Of a DNA stretch of 64,000 nucleotides, positions 39,834 through 49,541 are shown piece by piece. The notes beneath the pieces are model-generated. The model made no database searches. It was not told where the DNA came from and saw only the letters and a list, made by a program, of their open reading frames with translations. Every line of letters begins with the position of its first letter. Positions within the stretch are counted from its first letter, which is position 1. The stretch is from Verrucomicrobiia bacterium (GTDB taxonomy: Bacteria; Verrucomicrobiota; Verrucomicrobiia; Verrucomicrobiales; Akkermansiaceae): assembly GCA_030432565.1 (NCBI GenBank), contig JAUIGV010000024.1, forward strand, positions 1-64,000, read 5' to 3'. The position numbers were made by a program, and so were the translations under genes.

Positions 39834-40874
39834 ATGAATAGGTCTAAAAGAAAAAGCAGCAAAAGTTCCGGATTCAAAAACACTCGCCGTTCCTCTGGAA
39901 TACGAAAGGCTCTCGGAAGTTTGATGGCGCTCGCCATCTCCCTCCCGCTCTCCAGTGCGGAGCCCACTCATGCCAAGAACTCCGTTACGAAAGTTGTCAG
40001 CTTTGGCGACAGCCTGACTGACATGGGCAATTTCTATCGTGCGACCGGAGTGCCGCCCTTTCCTTATTGGGAGGGGAGAGTTTCGGACGGTCCCCTTTGG
40101 ATCGAACACCTTGCCGCCAAATTAAAAATCACGATCGATCCGGCCGACCAATATGGCTGGCTTGGATCAATGACCGGAAACACCAATTTCCGGGATATTC
40201 CGGAGGCTGGCATCTACTTCCCTGGATTCGAACAGCAAATCGAGACCTTCCTTGAAGACGTGGGTTCAGATGGAGCAGATCCCAGGGCCCTCTACTCTGT
40301 CTGGATTGGTGCCAACGACGTATTCGACTGGCTCGGGAAACAAAATCAGACTCCCGATGAACTCATCACGACCGGAGTCGCCAACACTGTGCAAGGGATC
40401 ATTAGCCTGTCCAACGCAGGGGCCAAACATTTCATCGTTGGCAATCTTCCCGATCTCGGGATCACCCCTGATGCCCAGGACCTCGGACCGTTTGTGGCCG
40501 GCCTGCTCTCCCAGTTGTCGTGTGCTTATAATGCCGCTCTGGAGGAGCAACTGAAGGCGCTGGAAGCGACGATGGGGATCTGCATCACTCGTCTCGATGC
40601 CTTCGCTATCATCGAACAAGTTGCATCCGAGCCCGAGTCCTTCGGACTCACCAACGTGACTGATCGGGCAATTGCCTCCTACCCGCTGTCCGATCCCTCC
40701 GAGTATCTTTTCTGGGATGGCGTTCATCCCACCACTGCAGCCAACGAATGGGTCGCCGATTTTGTCTGTGCCGCCCTGGTGGAAACTTACTCGAAGAAAA
40801 AGTCCGACAGCAAGGGCCGGGCCCCTCTTCAATCTCTCAACGGGTTGGTGCGTGCTGCTTCCGCCAGAAACTAG
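39834..40874 (+). CDS. GDSL/SGNH family esterase
   Basis: VTKVVSFGDSLTDMGNFYRATGVPPFPYWEGRVSDGPLWIEHLAAKL...YSVWIGANDVFDW...LFWDGVHPTTAANEW. Confidence 0.9.
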   Translation: MNRSKRKSSKSSGFKNTRRSSGIRKALGSLMALAISLPLSSAEPTHAKNSVTKVVSFGDSLTDMGNFYRATGVPPFPYWEGRVSDGPLWIEHLAAKLKITIDPADQYGWLGSMTGNTNFRDIPEAGIYFPGFEQQIETFLEDVGSDGADPRALYSVWIGANDVFDWLGKQNQTPDELITTGVANTVQGIISLSNAGAKHFIVGNLPDLGITPDAQDLGPFVAGLLSQLSCAYNAALEEQLKALEATMGICITRLDAFAIIEQVASEPESFGLTNVTDRAIASYPLSDPSEYLFWDGVHPTTAANEWVADFVCAALVETYSKKKSDSKGRAPLQSLNGLVRAASARN

Positions 40875-40931
40875 TAGCTGCCAGCGGGCAATGCGGTCAC
40901 TGGATCAGAATAATTGCAAACGAGTCTTGAG

Positions 40932-40967
40932 ACACGGAGGGCGTAGGTGCCTTCCGTGTTTCATTTG
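40932..40967 (+). terminator. Rho-independent-like terminator after the GDSL esterase
   Basis: acacggagggc gtaggt gccttccgtgt followed by ttcattt; 11-bp stem with one G-T. Confidence 0.6.
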
Positions 40968-41194
40968 TGAGAATCCCGAATTTCGTTCGCCCGGGACGAT
41001 TCGCAATCGTGCCACCTCTTTCGATTGGAATCATTCCGCCCCCAATTGTCTCAACCAATAAGAATGGCGTATTCGCCTCCACAAGTCTCCGGAGCAAACC
41101 AGAGAAGTGCCGTCCTGATTGGTCTTCGAAGATTTTGATCGTAAGAATCGTGCTCCCGATCACACTGCGGGGAAGTGTTCCGAAAGTTCCAAAG

Positions 41195-42607
41195 ATGAGA
41201 TGGCTGAAAGCCTCTGCGTTTGTTCTTTGTCTTTCAGCGACATCCCTCTCTTTCAACAACCTGACTGCAAATCTTGTGAGAATTCTCAGCTTTCTTCCCC
41301 TTCTTCTCGGTTTTACCACCTCGCTTTGCGGCCAGGAAAATTGGCCCATGTTTCGGGGGCCTGCGGCGCGGGGTGTCTCCGGAAATTCTGATCTGCCGGA
41401 AATCTGGTCTACTACAAAAAACATCGCCTGGAAGACCGATATTCCCGGAAGAGGCTGGTCCAGCCCCATCGTTTGGGGCGACCGCGTCTTCGTTACAACG
41501 GTCCTCAATCAGGGCGAAACCGAAGCCCCAAGGAAAGGACTCTACTTTGGAGGGAACAGGCTAGAGATCCCCGACACTATTCACGAGTGGAAGACTCTCT
41601 GTCTCGACCTGAAAACAGGAACGATTCTTTGGGAGAAAAACCTCCATAAGGGGAAGCCCAAATCATCCATTCATCTCAAGAATTCCTATGCCTCCGAAAC
41701 TCCGGTGACAGACGGAAATCTCGTCTATTGTTCGTTTGGGAATCAGGGGCTTTATGCTCTGAATTTTGAGGGAGAGGTGATCTGGTCTCATGATTACCCC
41801 GTCCATAAGACGCGCTACGGTTGGGGGACATCCTCGTCCCCGGTGATCCACGAAAATCGCCTCTATTTGGTCAATGACAACGAAGAGGATTCTTACCTTC
41901 TTGCCCTGGACAAAAAGACAGGAAAGAAAATCTGGCGGACATCACGAGATGAAAAATCCAATTGGTCAAACCCCTACATTTGGCAAAACAAAATGCGCAC
42001 CGAGATCATCGTTCCCGGATCCGGCCGGACGAGATCATACGATCTTCAGGGCAAGGAGCTTTGGTCGTTCAAAGGCATGTCCAGCATCACCATTGCCACT
42101 CCGTATTCCCATGATGGGCTTCTCTATCTTTCTTCGGGATACGTTGGTGATGTTTCCCGCCCACTTTACGCCATCCGTCCTGGTGCGAGTGGCGATATTT
42201 CGGTGAGTAAAAAAGAGACCTCAAATGATTTTGTAGCTTGGAGTCGTTGGAAAGCTGCTCCCTACAATCCTTCGACGCTAATCTACCGGGATCAACTTTA
42301 TGTTCTCCTCGATCGAGGCTACCTTTCCTCGATCCACCCAAAAACAGGTGAGGAGATCTATGGGAAGCAAAAGCTGCCCGGTTCCACTGGTTTTACCGCT
42401 TCGCCATGGGCTTATCAGGGGAAAATTTTCTGTTTTAATGAAGATGGCGGCACGAATGTTATCAAGGCTGGCAAGGAATTTTCCCTCCTTCATACCAATC
42501 AACTTGGGGATGATGATATGGGCATGGCAACCCCGGCGATTGCCGGGCGCAGTCTGATTATCCGGACCTCGGCCCGGGTCTACTGTGTGAGAAAGCCTGC
42601 CAAATAA
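41195..42607 (+). CDS. PQQ-like beta-propeller repeat protein, secreted
   Basis: QENWPMFRGPAARGVSGNSDLPEIWSTTKNIAWKTDIPGRGWSSPIVWGDRVFVTT... repeated Y.LDKKTGK..W motifs; exact start uncertain. Confidence 0.85.
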   Translation: MRWLKASAFVLCLSATSLSFNNLTANLVRILSFLPLLLGFTTSLCGQENWPMFRGPAARGVSGNSDLPEIWSTTKNIAWKTDIPGRGWSSPIVWGDRVFVTTVLNQGETEAPRKGLYFGGNRLEIPDTIHEWKTLCLDLKTGTILWEKNLHKGKPKSSIHLKNSYASETPVTDGNLVYCSFGNQGLYALNFEGEVIWSHDYPVHKTRYGWGTSSSPVIHENRLYLVNDNEEDSYLLALDKKTGKKIWRTSRDEKSNWSNPYIWQNKMRTEIIVPGSGRTRSYDLQGKELWSFKGMSSITIATPYSHDGLLYLSSGYVGDVSRPLYAIRPGASGDISVSKKETSNDFVAWSRWKAAPYNPSTLIYRDQLYVLLDRGYLSSIHPKTGEEIYGKQKLPGSTGFTASPWAYQGKIFCFNEDGGTNVIKAGKEFSLLHTNQLGDDDMGMATPAIAGRSLIIRTSARVYCVRKPAK

Positions 42608-42626
42608 GAGCCCGCGATTGATTGCC

Positions 42627-42700
42627 GGAAATTTTGCTTTTTGGCGGGTTGACTTTGGTGCCGCCTTGGGACCGAAGCGGAGGAAGGAGAAAGAGGGGGA
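42627..42700 (+). repeat. GC-rich intergenic repeat copy (B)
   Basis: ggaaattttgctttttggcgggttgactttggtgccgccttgggaccgaagcggaggaaggagaaagaggggg. Confidence 0.55.
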
Positions 42701-42796
42701 TCTGTAAAAGCCGTCTCGACCATCTGGCCACTCCAATGTCCTCTGAAACACCATCAGGCGTTTTTAAAGAACGCCATTTTCAAATCATCCCCTGTC

Positions 42797-44146
42797 TCAG
42801 GGGACGGTTTTTTTGCTTCTGCTGCAGACGGCTTCCACCGATTGGTATCTCGACTCCAGACAATCCCGGTCAAAATCGTTGGACATTTTGGGACTCGAAT
42901 CGTCCCTGATCATCTGTGCTTGCTTCAACAAAGCTGCCCTCTGTTCACTTTGCCTGGCAACTCTTGCTGTGAGAGCCAAGGTTTCAAGAAGGCGACAAGA
43001 AACATCGCATCTCTCCCTCGAGGCCTGGCGGATCTGATTGAATGCCGCCCCCACCAATCCGGCGTAGTCCGTTCCGCACGCCACCACGCGGATCGCACCC
43101 TCGCGATCCCGGTGGACCGGCTGTGGAAGAGGGCGGGCGAAGGTGGATTGCAAACCCGCTCCCAAATAGTCGATGCAATCCATTGCCGTAAACGGGTCAT
43201 TGATTCCCGGCGATAAGGCTCTCAAGGCGACCTCGACCAGTTGTCTGAAGCCATATTCGAAATCCTGTTCCGGGGTTCGGGCCGAACCGATATAAAATGA
43301 CTCCCGGGTTTTTTCGATGATGAGATCTCGATCCGGTTTCTCTGCTTCCACATTATCGACCGAGGCGACGACCTGCTGGTCACTCACGAAATCGCCGGCC
43401 CGACAATGAATCTTCAAACGAACCTTTTGCTCCATTGCAAGCTCTACCATCGCTTCATAATTGATCGCTTGGACATAGCCGGTTTTATACCCTTTAATCT
43501 CCCAGTCTGTCGCCATCTGAAGGATGGCGCGGTCTTCAACAAGCTCCTCACCAATCTCGGGAAAAACCGCTTCAATCGATGATTGGAGTCCGCGAAAGGC
43601 ATCAGCCACCACCTGTTCGGCCTGAATTTCTCGAAGAATGTGTTGGATGAAGTGGATGAAGCATCCCAAACCGATCATCGCTAGGACTACGCTGGTCATC
43701 ACGGATAGAGCCGGGACGAACCAATCGTTTTCAATCGACCGGACCTCACGCAGGATGAAGAGACAGAAAACAAAGGTCCCCAGGAGAACTCCTAGGGTCC
43801 GCTGGGAGGCCCGGTCCTTGAGGAAATTTCGAAGAAGGCGCGGACCGAATTGTTGAGAGGCCAGGGTCATTGTGACCATGATGCTGGAGAAGGAAACACC
43901 CGCGATGGCCAACATCGAGGTCGCGATTGTCCCCAAAAGAACACGCGCGCCTTCTGGAGAGGAAATGTGAAAAAAACCAGTCGTCGCGGGATTGCTGAAA
44001 TGCCCGGAGGCGTCGAGCCACAAGGTGAACTGCGAGAGGGCAATGGCTAACACAACGTAGAACGCCGGGATGGTCCAGGGAGCAGCACGGAACTTTTCGG
44101 CGAAGTGAATTAGCAGCGTTTTCGTGGAAGTCACGAATGTCACCAT
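42797..44146 (-). CDS. DUF2254 family membrane protein
   Basis: STKTLLIHFAEKFRAAPWTIPAFYVVLAIALSQFTLWLD...GARVLLGTIATSMLAIAGVSFSSIMVTMTLASQQFGPRLLRNFLKDRASQ...ALRALSPGINDPFTAMDCIDYL. Confidence 0.85.
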   Translation of the reverse strand: MVTFVTSTKTLLIHFAEKFRAAPWTIPAFYVVLAIALSQFTLWLDASGHFSNPATTGFFHISSPEGARVLLGTIATSMLAIAGVSFSSIMVTMTLASQQFGPRLLRNFLKDRASQRTLGVLLGTFVFCLFILREVRSIENDWFVPALSVMTSVVLAMIGLGCFIHFIQHILREIQAEQVVADAFRGLQSSIEAVFPEIGEELVEDRAILQMATDWEIKGYKTGYVQAINYEAMVELAMEQKVRLKIHCRAGDFVSDQQVVASVDNVEAEKPDRDLIIEKTRESFYIGSARTPEQDFEYGFRQLVEVALRALSPGINDPFTAMDCIDYLGAGLQSTFARPLPQPVHRDREGAIRVVACGTDYAGLVGAAFNQIRQASRERCDVSCRLLETLALTARVARQSEQRAALLKQAQMIRDDSSPKMSNDFDRDCLESRYQSVEAVCSRSKKTVP

Positions 44147-44189
44147 ATCGAAGCAAAACCTACGCACAAACAGAATGGCACGACTGCTG

Positions 44190-44262
44190 GGAATTTGCTT
44201 TTTGGCTGGTTGGCTTTAAAGCTGCCGTTGGACCAAAGTGGAGGGGGAGGGAAAGGGGGGGC
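44190..44262 (+). repeat. GC-rich intergenic repeat copy (A)
   Basis: ggaatttgctttttggctggttggctttaaagctgccgttggaccaaagtggagggggagggaaagggggg. Confidence 0.55.
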
Positions 44263-44430
44263 TTCGTGAATTCAGTGAGCTCTTTCTGATGGGGGCATGT
44301 GAAGAGAAAAACGGCGGGAATTCTCACGGAAATCAAGATGACCGGATTTGATCCGGGGGGCAGCCACGGAACGCCGCGGGGGGTTCATTCAAAACCGTTC
44401 CCGCAATGAGGAATTTTCCCAAGGTGGGAG

Positions 44431-44619
44431 TTACCAGCCAAGTTCCTCTTCCTTTTTTCGCACTTCCTTGAGTCTCTTTTTTTCACTTTCGAAGGGAGTA
44501 TGAATTTCAGGTTCCTGATAGATGAGCTGGCCGCTGGAGTCGCGGACGGTGCGTTGCACGAGGCAGCTTGAGAAGCATAGGCTCGCAGCGGAAAGAAGGA
44601 GAAGAGAGGTGAATCGCAT
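44431..44619 (-). CDS. Small putative lipoprotein
   Basis: MRFTSLLLLSAASLCFSSCLVQRTVRDSSGQLIYQEPEIHTPFESEKKRLKEVRKKEEELGW; lipobox CFSSC. Confidence 0.6.
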   Translation of the reverse strand: MRFTSLLLLSAASLCFSSCLVQRTVRDSSGQLIYQEPEIHTPFESEKKRLKEVRKKEEELGW

Positions 44620-45038
44620 GGGGTTACTATATGTTTTGAGTTCGGACAATCAAGAGTGCTCGATCAAGAGCTTGTTTGCTCCCCGGGGGGGCTCGGAACT
44701 TTCCTGACTCGACCACAATGCGTACGGCGGGAGAATTTGGAAGGTGATTCCGGAAATCCGTTTTGCCATAGCGCTAGAAGAGATCGGGCTTGCGCGGCCT
44801 TGGATTCAGCACTAACCACGAAATGCGATTATTTGCTGGGAAGCATTGGGTGTCAGTGGTTTGAAGATCAAAGCATGCGCAGACATTCGCAAATGCTGCG
44901 GAGCAAACGGTGTTGACCCTTGATTAATATTCATCCGGTGAAATTGCCGCTTCGTGGCTCCTCTGATGCTTGGTCCCCCCAAGCATCGTTCCAAGGGAGT
45001 CACCCCGGTTTTTCTGTCCGATACAAATCCCCAATGAT

Positions 45039-47714
45039 ATGAAAACTCTTACTAAGATCACATCGTTCGCCCCTGCTTATTTCCTGGTTCTATCTCAGAC
45101 AATTACGTTTGGAGCACATATTGAAGCTGTTTGGATTGGTGGAACAGGGCAGCCGGAAGACGAAATTGGCAATTGGACTTTTTCACGTGGAGAAGAAGGG
45201 GATCCGGAAAACCCTTATCGGACCAATTGGGCCGGAGGGGTCATTCCGGGGGAGAATGATACAGACACATATTCAGTGTTTATTGATCGTGGTAATCCGG
45301 AAGGTTCATCGGTGACCGGCGAATGGTATGGTGGGATTAGCGTTCGGGATCTGATACTCGATAGTGATGATTCGCTGACTTTCGTTCCGAGTGGCAGCAA
45401 CAACTATACCCGTAAAATCATCTTTGGGGAATCTGGGGGCGCACGGTCGGCTAACTTGAATGGAGCGTTCTCAATGACTGCGGGTAACAGCTTCGATTGG
45501 GGAGGCGGATTCGTCGTGAATTTTAATGGCGATTTTACCTTCGGTGGATCCGGAACAATGACTGGAACCGGCACTGCGAATCTTATCCAAGGAGGAGTCG
45601 AGCCCTCTACCCTCACTCTTGGTTCTGGACTCACAGTTCAAGGTTCGATGGACATCAATGCCGGTGATTCTCCACTGAATATCGCTGCATTTGTGGATGC
45701 CAATCATATTGAGGGACAGAGCTTGCTTCTTCGAACCAATCCCGGTGTTGCGATGACTGTTGGATCTGGGCTGACAGCATCGGATGGGGGGCGTTTGGAA
45801 ATTCATGCCGCTGATCTTGATTTAAGAAACGGCAGTCTTACGGCGGAAGCAGGTTCACGTATTAGCCTTCTTGATGGACTGGAGATTTCAGGTGGAACTT
45901 TGGCTTCGACCGACACCGGATATCTGGAGACAGCCTATAATTATTGGGCCGACAGCCAAACTGTTACCCTGAACGAAGTCAATCTAACGGGTAGATTGAT
46001 CGTGCAGGGAACCACGGAATTACTCTTACATAATTCAAACACGATCAGTGGTACGCTGGAAGCGGGCTTTGGAACCTCCAACGCCCGCTCGAAGAGCGCC
46101 CGCATCGTTTCAGACGGTAACGTTAGCTTGTTAGGCTCGGGGACCATTCGTTTACTTGACGATGATTACAGTATTATCACTGGCAACAATGCCGAAAATT
46201 CACTGACTTTGAATTCTGCACTGCGAGTGGAAGGGCAAGGGTATATTGGCGGGAATGGTTTGATATTGAACAATGCGGGGACGATTGATGCTGACGCGGA
46301 TGGTCCTGCGCTCACTCTTGATATCCCCGATGACGTCATTTGGAGAAACACTGGAACCATCGAAGCATCGGAGGGCACGGGGAATACTGAATCAGGCACC
46401 CTGTATATCGATGGAGCAGGCACTTTGGATAACCGGGGAGGAACGATTCGGGCTGTAGGTGATTCTTCATTTTTACAACTGTCCTCGGAGGCAAAAGTGA
46501 TCGGAGGCATGCTTCATGGTGACCCGGGTGCTGATGTCGAGTTGGAGGGGGCTGTTCAAGATGTCATCCTAACAGGGGCTACAGTGGTTCCCCAGAGAGC
46601 CATCTTGCAGGCGAGTGGTACGCTGACCAATAACGGGACATTTACTCTGGAATACGGCAATTCGACTTCCGCAGTAGAGCTGGTAGGCGACCTTATTCTC
46701 AATGGGGACGGCACAACTTCTGTGCAAGGCTATTCCAGCTATTCGAGATTTACCGCAGCCGATCAAACGGATTATACCCTGACAATTGGCAGCTCGCATA
46801 CGGTGACAGGAGACGGCTCCATTGGTGCCGCCAGGGTAAATATCGTCAATCGTGGAATCATCACATCTGCGCCAGAGGAATCGACACTTTATGTAAGTCC
46901 AAAGAGCGGGGGAAATTTGATCAATACGGGCACGCTCAGGGCTGACACCAGTACCTTGGTCGTCGGTTATGCAGACGTCGATTCGAGCGGCGGGAAGCTG
47001 GAGATAATGAATGGAGGAAGGCTCAATATTGATAACGGGATGACGCTTGATTCGAATTCCATGGTATCCATCGAACTCAGTCTTCCGACTGCTCGCTTGG
47101 AAGTTGAAGGTGCAGCCTTTCTTGCTGGAACGCTGGAGCTCAAATTGGATCAAGATTACACCCCTTCGCTCGGAGACTCCCTGACGATTGTGGAAACTGC
47201 ATCGTATACCGGAAACTTCGCCAATGTGATCTTACCCACAATGCCTGCGGGATTATCGCTACGCGTGGATTTTTCCAACGGTAACTTGGTGGCGGAGGTT
47301 GTTGAAGGTGACGCCAATCCTCCGACCACATTTGAGAGCTGGGCTGACGAATTCGAAATTCCAGCTGATCGACGCGATCCTCTCGACTGGAATGGTCCTC
47401 TTAAAATTCAAAATCTTATGGCATACAGTATGGGCCTGGATCCGATGAACGTCACTGGTGAAGATATGCCCAAAACTGCTAATCCTGACCCGGAGAGAGG
47501 GGTCATCCATTTGATTTATCGACGCGCCAAAAATTCAAGTGAGGCCACTCTCATGCCCAAAATTTCAGTCGATCTGGAAACATGGTCGAATGTCCATATT
47601 GTAACGGAGACCATTCTCGAGGATGGAGGGACTTGGGAAAAAGTTGATGCCACGATAGAGCTCGCGCCCGGTGGGAACGGCTTCTTCAACTTTGTGGCCG
47701 TTGGGAAACCATAG
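45039..47714 (+). CDS. Secreted autotransporter-passenger-like repeat protein
   Basis: MKTLTKITSFAPAYFLVLSQTITFG signal; repetitive beta-rich segments (NNAGTIDADADGPALTLDIPDDVIWRNTGTIEA, LINTGTLRADTSTLVVG); C-terminal FESWADEFEIPADRRDPL... Confidence 0.75.
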   Translation: MKTLTKITSFAPAYFLVLSQTITFGAHIEAVWIGGTGQPEDEIGNWTFSRGEEGDPENPYRTNWAGGVIPGENDTDTYSVFIDRGNPEGSSVTGEWYGGISVRDLILDSDDSLTFVPSGSNNYTRKIIFGESGGARSANLNGAFSMTAGNSFDWGGGFVVNFNGDFTFGGSGTMTGTGTANLIQGGVEPSTLTLGSGLTVQGSMDINAGDSPLNIAAFVDANHIEGQSLLLRTNPGVAMTVGSGLTASDGGRLEIHAADLDLRNGSLTAEAGSRISLLDGLEISGGTLASTDTGYLETAYNYWADSQTVTLNEVNLTGRLIVQGTTELLLHNSNTISGTLEAGFGTSNARSKSARIVSDGNVSLLGSGTIRLLDDDYSIITGNNAENSLTLNSALRVEGQGYIGGNGLILNNAGTIDADADGPALTLDIPDDVIWRNTGTIEASEGTGNTESGTLYIDGAGTLDNRGGTIRAVGDSSFLQLSSEAKVIGGMLHGDPGADVELEGAVQDVILTGATVVPQRAILQASGTLTNNGTFTLEYGNSTSAVELVGDLILNGDGTTSVQGYSSYSRFTAADQTDYTLTIGSSHTVTGDGSIGAARVNIVNRGIITSAPEESTLYVSPKSGGNLINTGTLRADTSTLVVGYADVDSSGGKLEIMNGGRLNIDNGMTLDSNSMVSIELSLPTARLEVEGAAFLAGTLELKLDQDYTPSLGDSLTIVETASYTGNFANVILPTMPAGLSLRVDFSNGNLVAEVVEGDANPPTTFESWADEFEIPADRRDPLDWNGPLKIQNLMAYSMGLDPMNVTGEDMPKTANPDPERGVIHLIYRRAKNSSEATLMPKISVDLETWSNVHIVTETILEDGGTWEKVDATIELAPGGNGFFNFVAVGKP

Positions 47715-47739
47715 TGCGGTTTGGCGGCCCGGCCTGACT

Positions 47740-48045
47740 CCAGAGATTTGACAGCTCTGAACCGTAGAATCGATGAGGTTGGCTCTTTCGGTTTTGGGGA
47801 TGAATTGGGCTGATCTGCGAAAAGATGGAACGCAGGGGATATTCAGGAAGCGAAGATCTTCGGCCTCCGAATAAAGAGTGCTACCTTCCACGGCGCTTGA
47901 AGCGATTGAGACTACGACCCGTCGGAGCAGGCAAGTAAATCCGTGCATTTGCCCTTGGGGGAACGAGGCTGTTAACTTGTAGACGCTGCAGGCCAACTGA
48001 TCCGCCAATTCGAATGCTCTGAGTTTGGTGTGGATTTTTACCGCG
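47740..48045 (-). pseudogene. Degenerate four-helix-bundle protein (23S rRNA intervening-sequence protein family)
   Basis: Minus frame VKIHTKLRAFELADQLACSVYKLTASFPQGQMHGFTCLLRRVVVSIASSAVEGSTLYSEAEDLRFLNI then loses similarity; no in-frame start upstream of the conserved N-terminus. Confidence 0.5.
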
Positions 48046-48091
48046 CCACTCCTCCCGTCTCCACCTTGTAGCCTTTAGCGGGAGCTTTCGG

Positions 48092-49537
48092 TTACGCGAG
48101 AATTTCCTTTACGATTTTTCCGTGGACGTCGGTGAGTCGGAAGTCGCGGCCCTGGAAACGGTAGGTGAGTTGTTCGTGGTCGAAGCCGAGGAGGTGAAGG
48201 AGGGTGGCGTGGAGATCGTGGACGTGGACTTTCCCATCAACGACTCCGAAGCCGAGTTCGTCGCTTTGGCCGTGGATGTATCCGCGCTTCAGGCCGGCTC
48301 CGGCCATCCACATGGTGAAGGCTTCGATGTGGTGATCGCGGCCGACGGTCTTGCGATTCTCGCCCATCGGGGTGCGGCCGAATTCTCCGCCCCAGATGAC
48401 AAGGGTGTCGTCAAGCATGCCGCGTTCCTTGAGGTCGAGGACGAGGGCGGCGCTGGCTTGATCGACGTCCTTGCAGACTTTTTCGAAGTCGCTGTTGAGG
48501 TTTTCGCCGGGGCCGCCGTGGCTGTCCCAGTTGGTATGATAGAGTTGCACAAAGCGTGAGCCGCGCTCGATGAGTCGGCGGGCGAGGAGGCAGTTGGAGG
48601 CGAAGGATGATTCGCCGGGTTTGACGCCGTAGCTGTCGAGGGTGCGCTTGGATTCACCGGAGAGATCCATGAGCTCGGGGGCGCTGGTCTGCATGCGGTA
48701 GGCCATTTCGTAGGCGTTGAGACGGGTGAGGATTTCGGGGTCGCCGGTTTCCTTGAGGCGGGCTTGATTGAGGGCGCCGACGGTGTCGTAGAAGCTGCGC
48801 TCGCGTTCGCGGGTGATGCCTTTGGGGCTGCGAAGGTGGAGGATGGCATCGCCTTTGCCCCGGAAGGGGACACCTTGGAATGAGGTCGGGAGAAAACCGC
48901 TGGCCCAGAGGGAATTGCCCGCGCGCGGCCCACGCGGTCCGCTTTGCAGGACGACGAAACCGGGGAGGTTTTCGGATTCGCTGCCGAGACCGTAGGTGAT
49001 CCACGAGCCCATGCTGGGGCGGCCGGGAGCCTGGAAGCCGGTGTTCATGAAGAGCTTGGCGGGGCCGTGGTTGAAGACGTCGGTAGTCATGCCGCGGAGC
49101 CAGACAACTTCATCGACGATTTTGCGGTGGTGCGGAAAGAGTTCGCTGAGGGACATGCCGCACTCTCCATAGCGTGCGAATTTTCGCTGGCTGCCGAGGA
49201 GGGTTTCGTTGCCTTTGAGGAAGGCGAAACGCTTGCCTTCCATGAGGCTCTTGGGCGGAGTCTTGCCGTGGTATTCGCGGAGCTTGGGTTTGTCTTCGAA
49301 GAGATCGAGTTGACTGGGAGCGCCGGCCATGTGGAGGAAGATGACGTTCTTGGCCTTCGCCGGAAGGGGAGGCTTGCGGGCGCTCATTGGCTTCGCCGGG
49401 TCGATGACGGGAAGGTGTCCGGCTTGCAGTTGGCCGATCATGGAGTTGATGGCGATCGTGCCGAGGCCGAGGCCGCAGTCGCGGAAGAAGTGGCGTCGGG
49501 TGCGCTCGGCGAGCCAGCGTTGTTCGAAGTCGTTCAT
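48092..49537 (-). CDS. DUF1501 family protein
   Basis: MNDFEQRWLAERTRRHFFRDCGLGLGTIAINSMIG...KAKNVIFLHMAGAPSQLDLFEDKPKL...FVQLYHTNWDSHGGPGENL...LVIWGGEFGRTPMGEN. Confidence 0.9.
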   Translation of the reverse strand: MNDFEQRWLAERTRRHFFRDCGLGLGTIAINSMIGQLQAGHLPVIDPAKPMSARKPPLPAKAKNVIFLHMAGAPSQLDLFEDKPKLREYHGKTPPKSLMEGKRFAFLKGNETLLGSQRKFARYGECGMSLSELFPHHRKIVDEVVWLRGMTTDVFNHGPAKLFMNTGFQAPGRPSMGSWITYGLGSESENLPGFVVLQSGPRGPRAGNSLWASGFLPTSFQGVPFRGKGDAILHLRSPKGITRERERSFYDTVGALNQARLKETGDPEILTRLNAYEMAYRMQTSAPELMDLSGESKRTLDSYGVKPGESSFASNCLLARRLIERGSRFVQLYHTNWDSHGGPGENLNSDFEKVCKDVDQASAALVLDLKERGMLDDTLVIWGGEFGRTPMGENRKTVGRDHHIEAFTMWMAGAGLKRGYIHGQSDELGFGVVDGKVHVHDLHATLLHLLGFDHEQLTYRFQGRDFRLTDVHGKIVKEILA

Positions 49538-49541
49538 GGGC

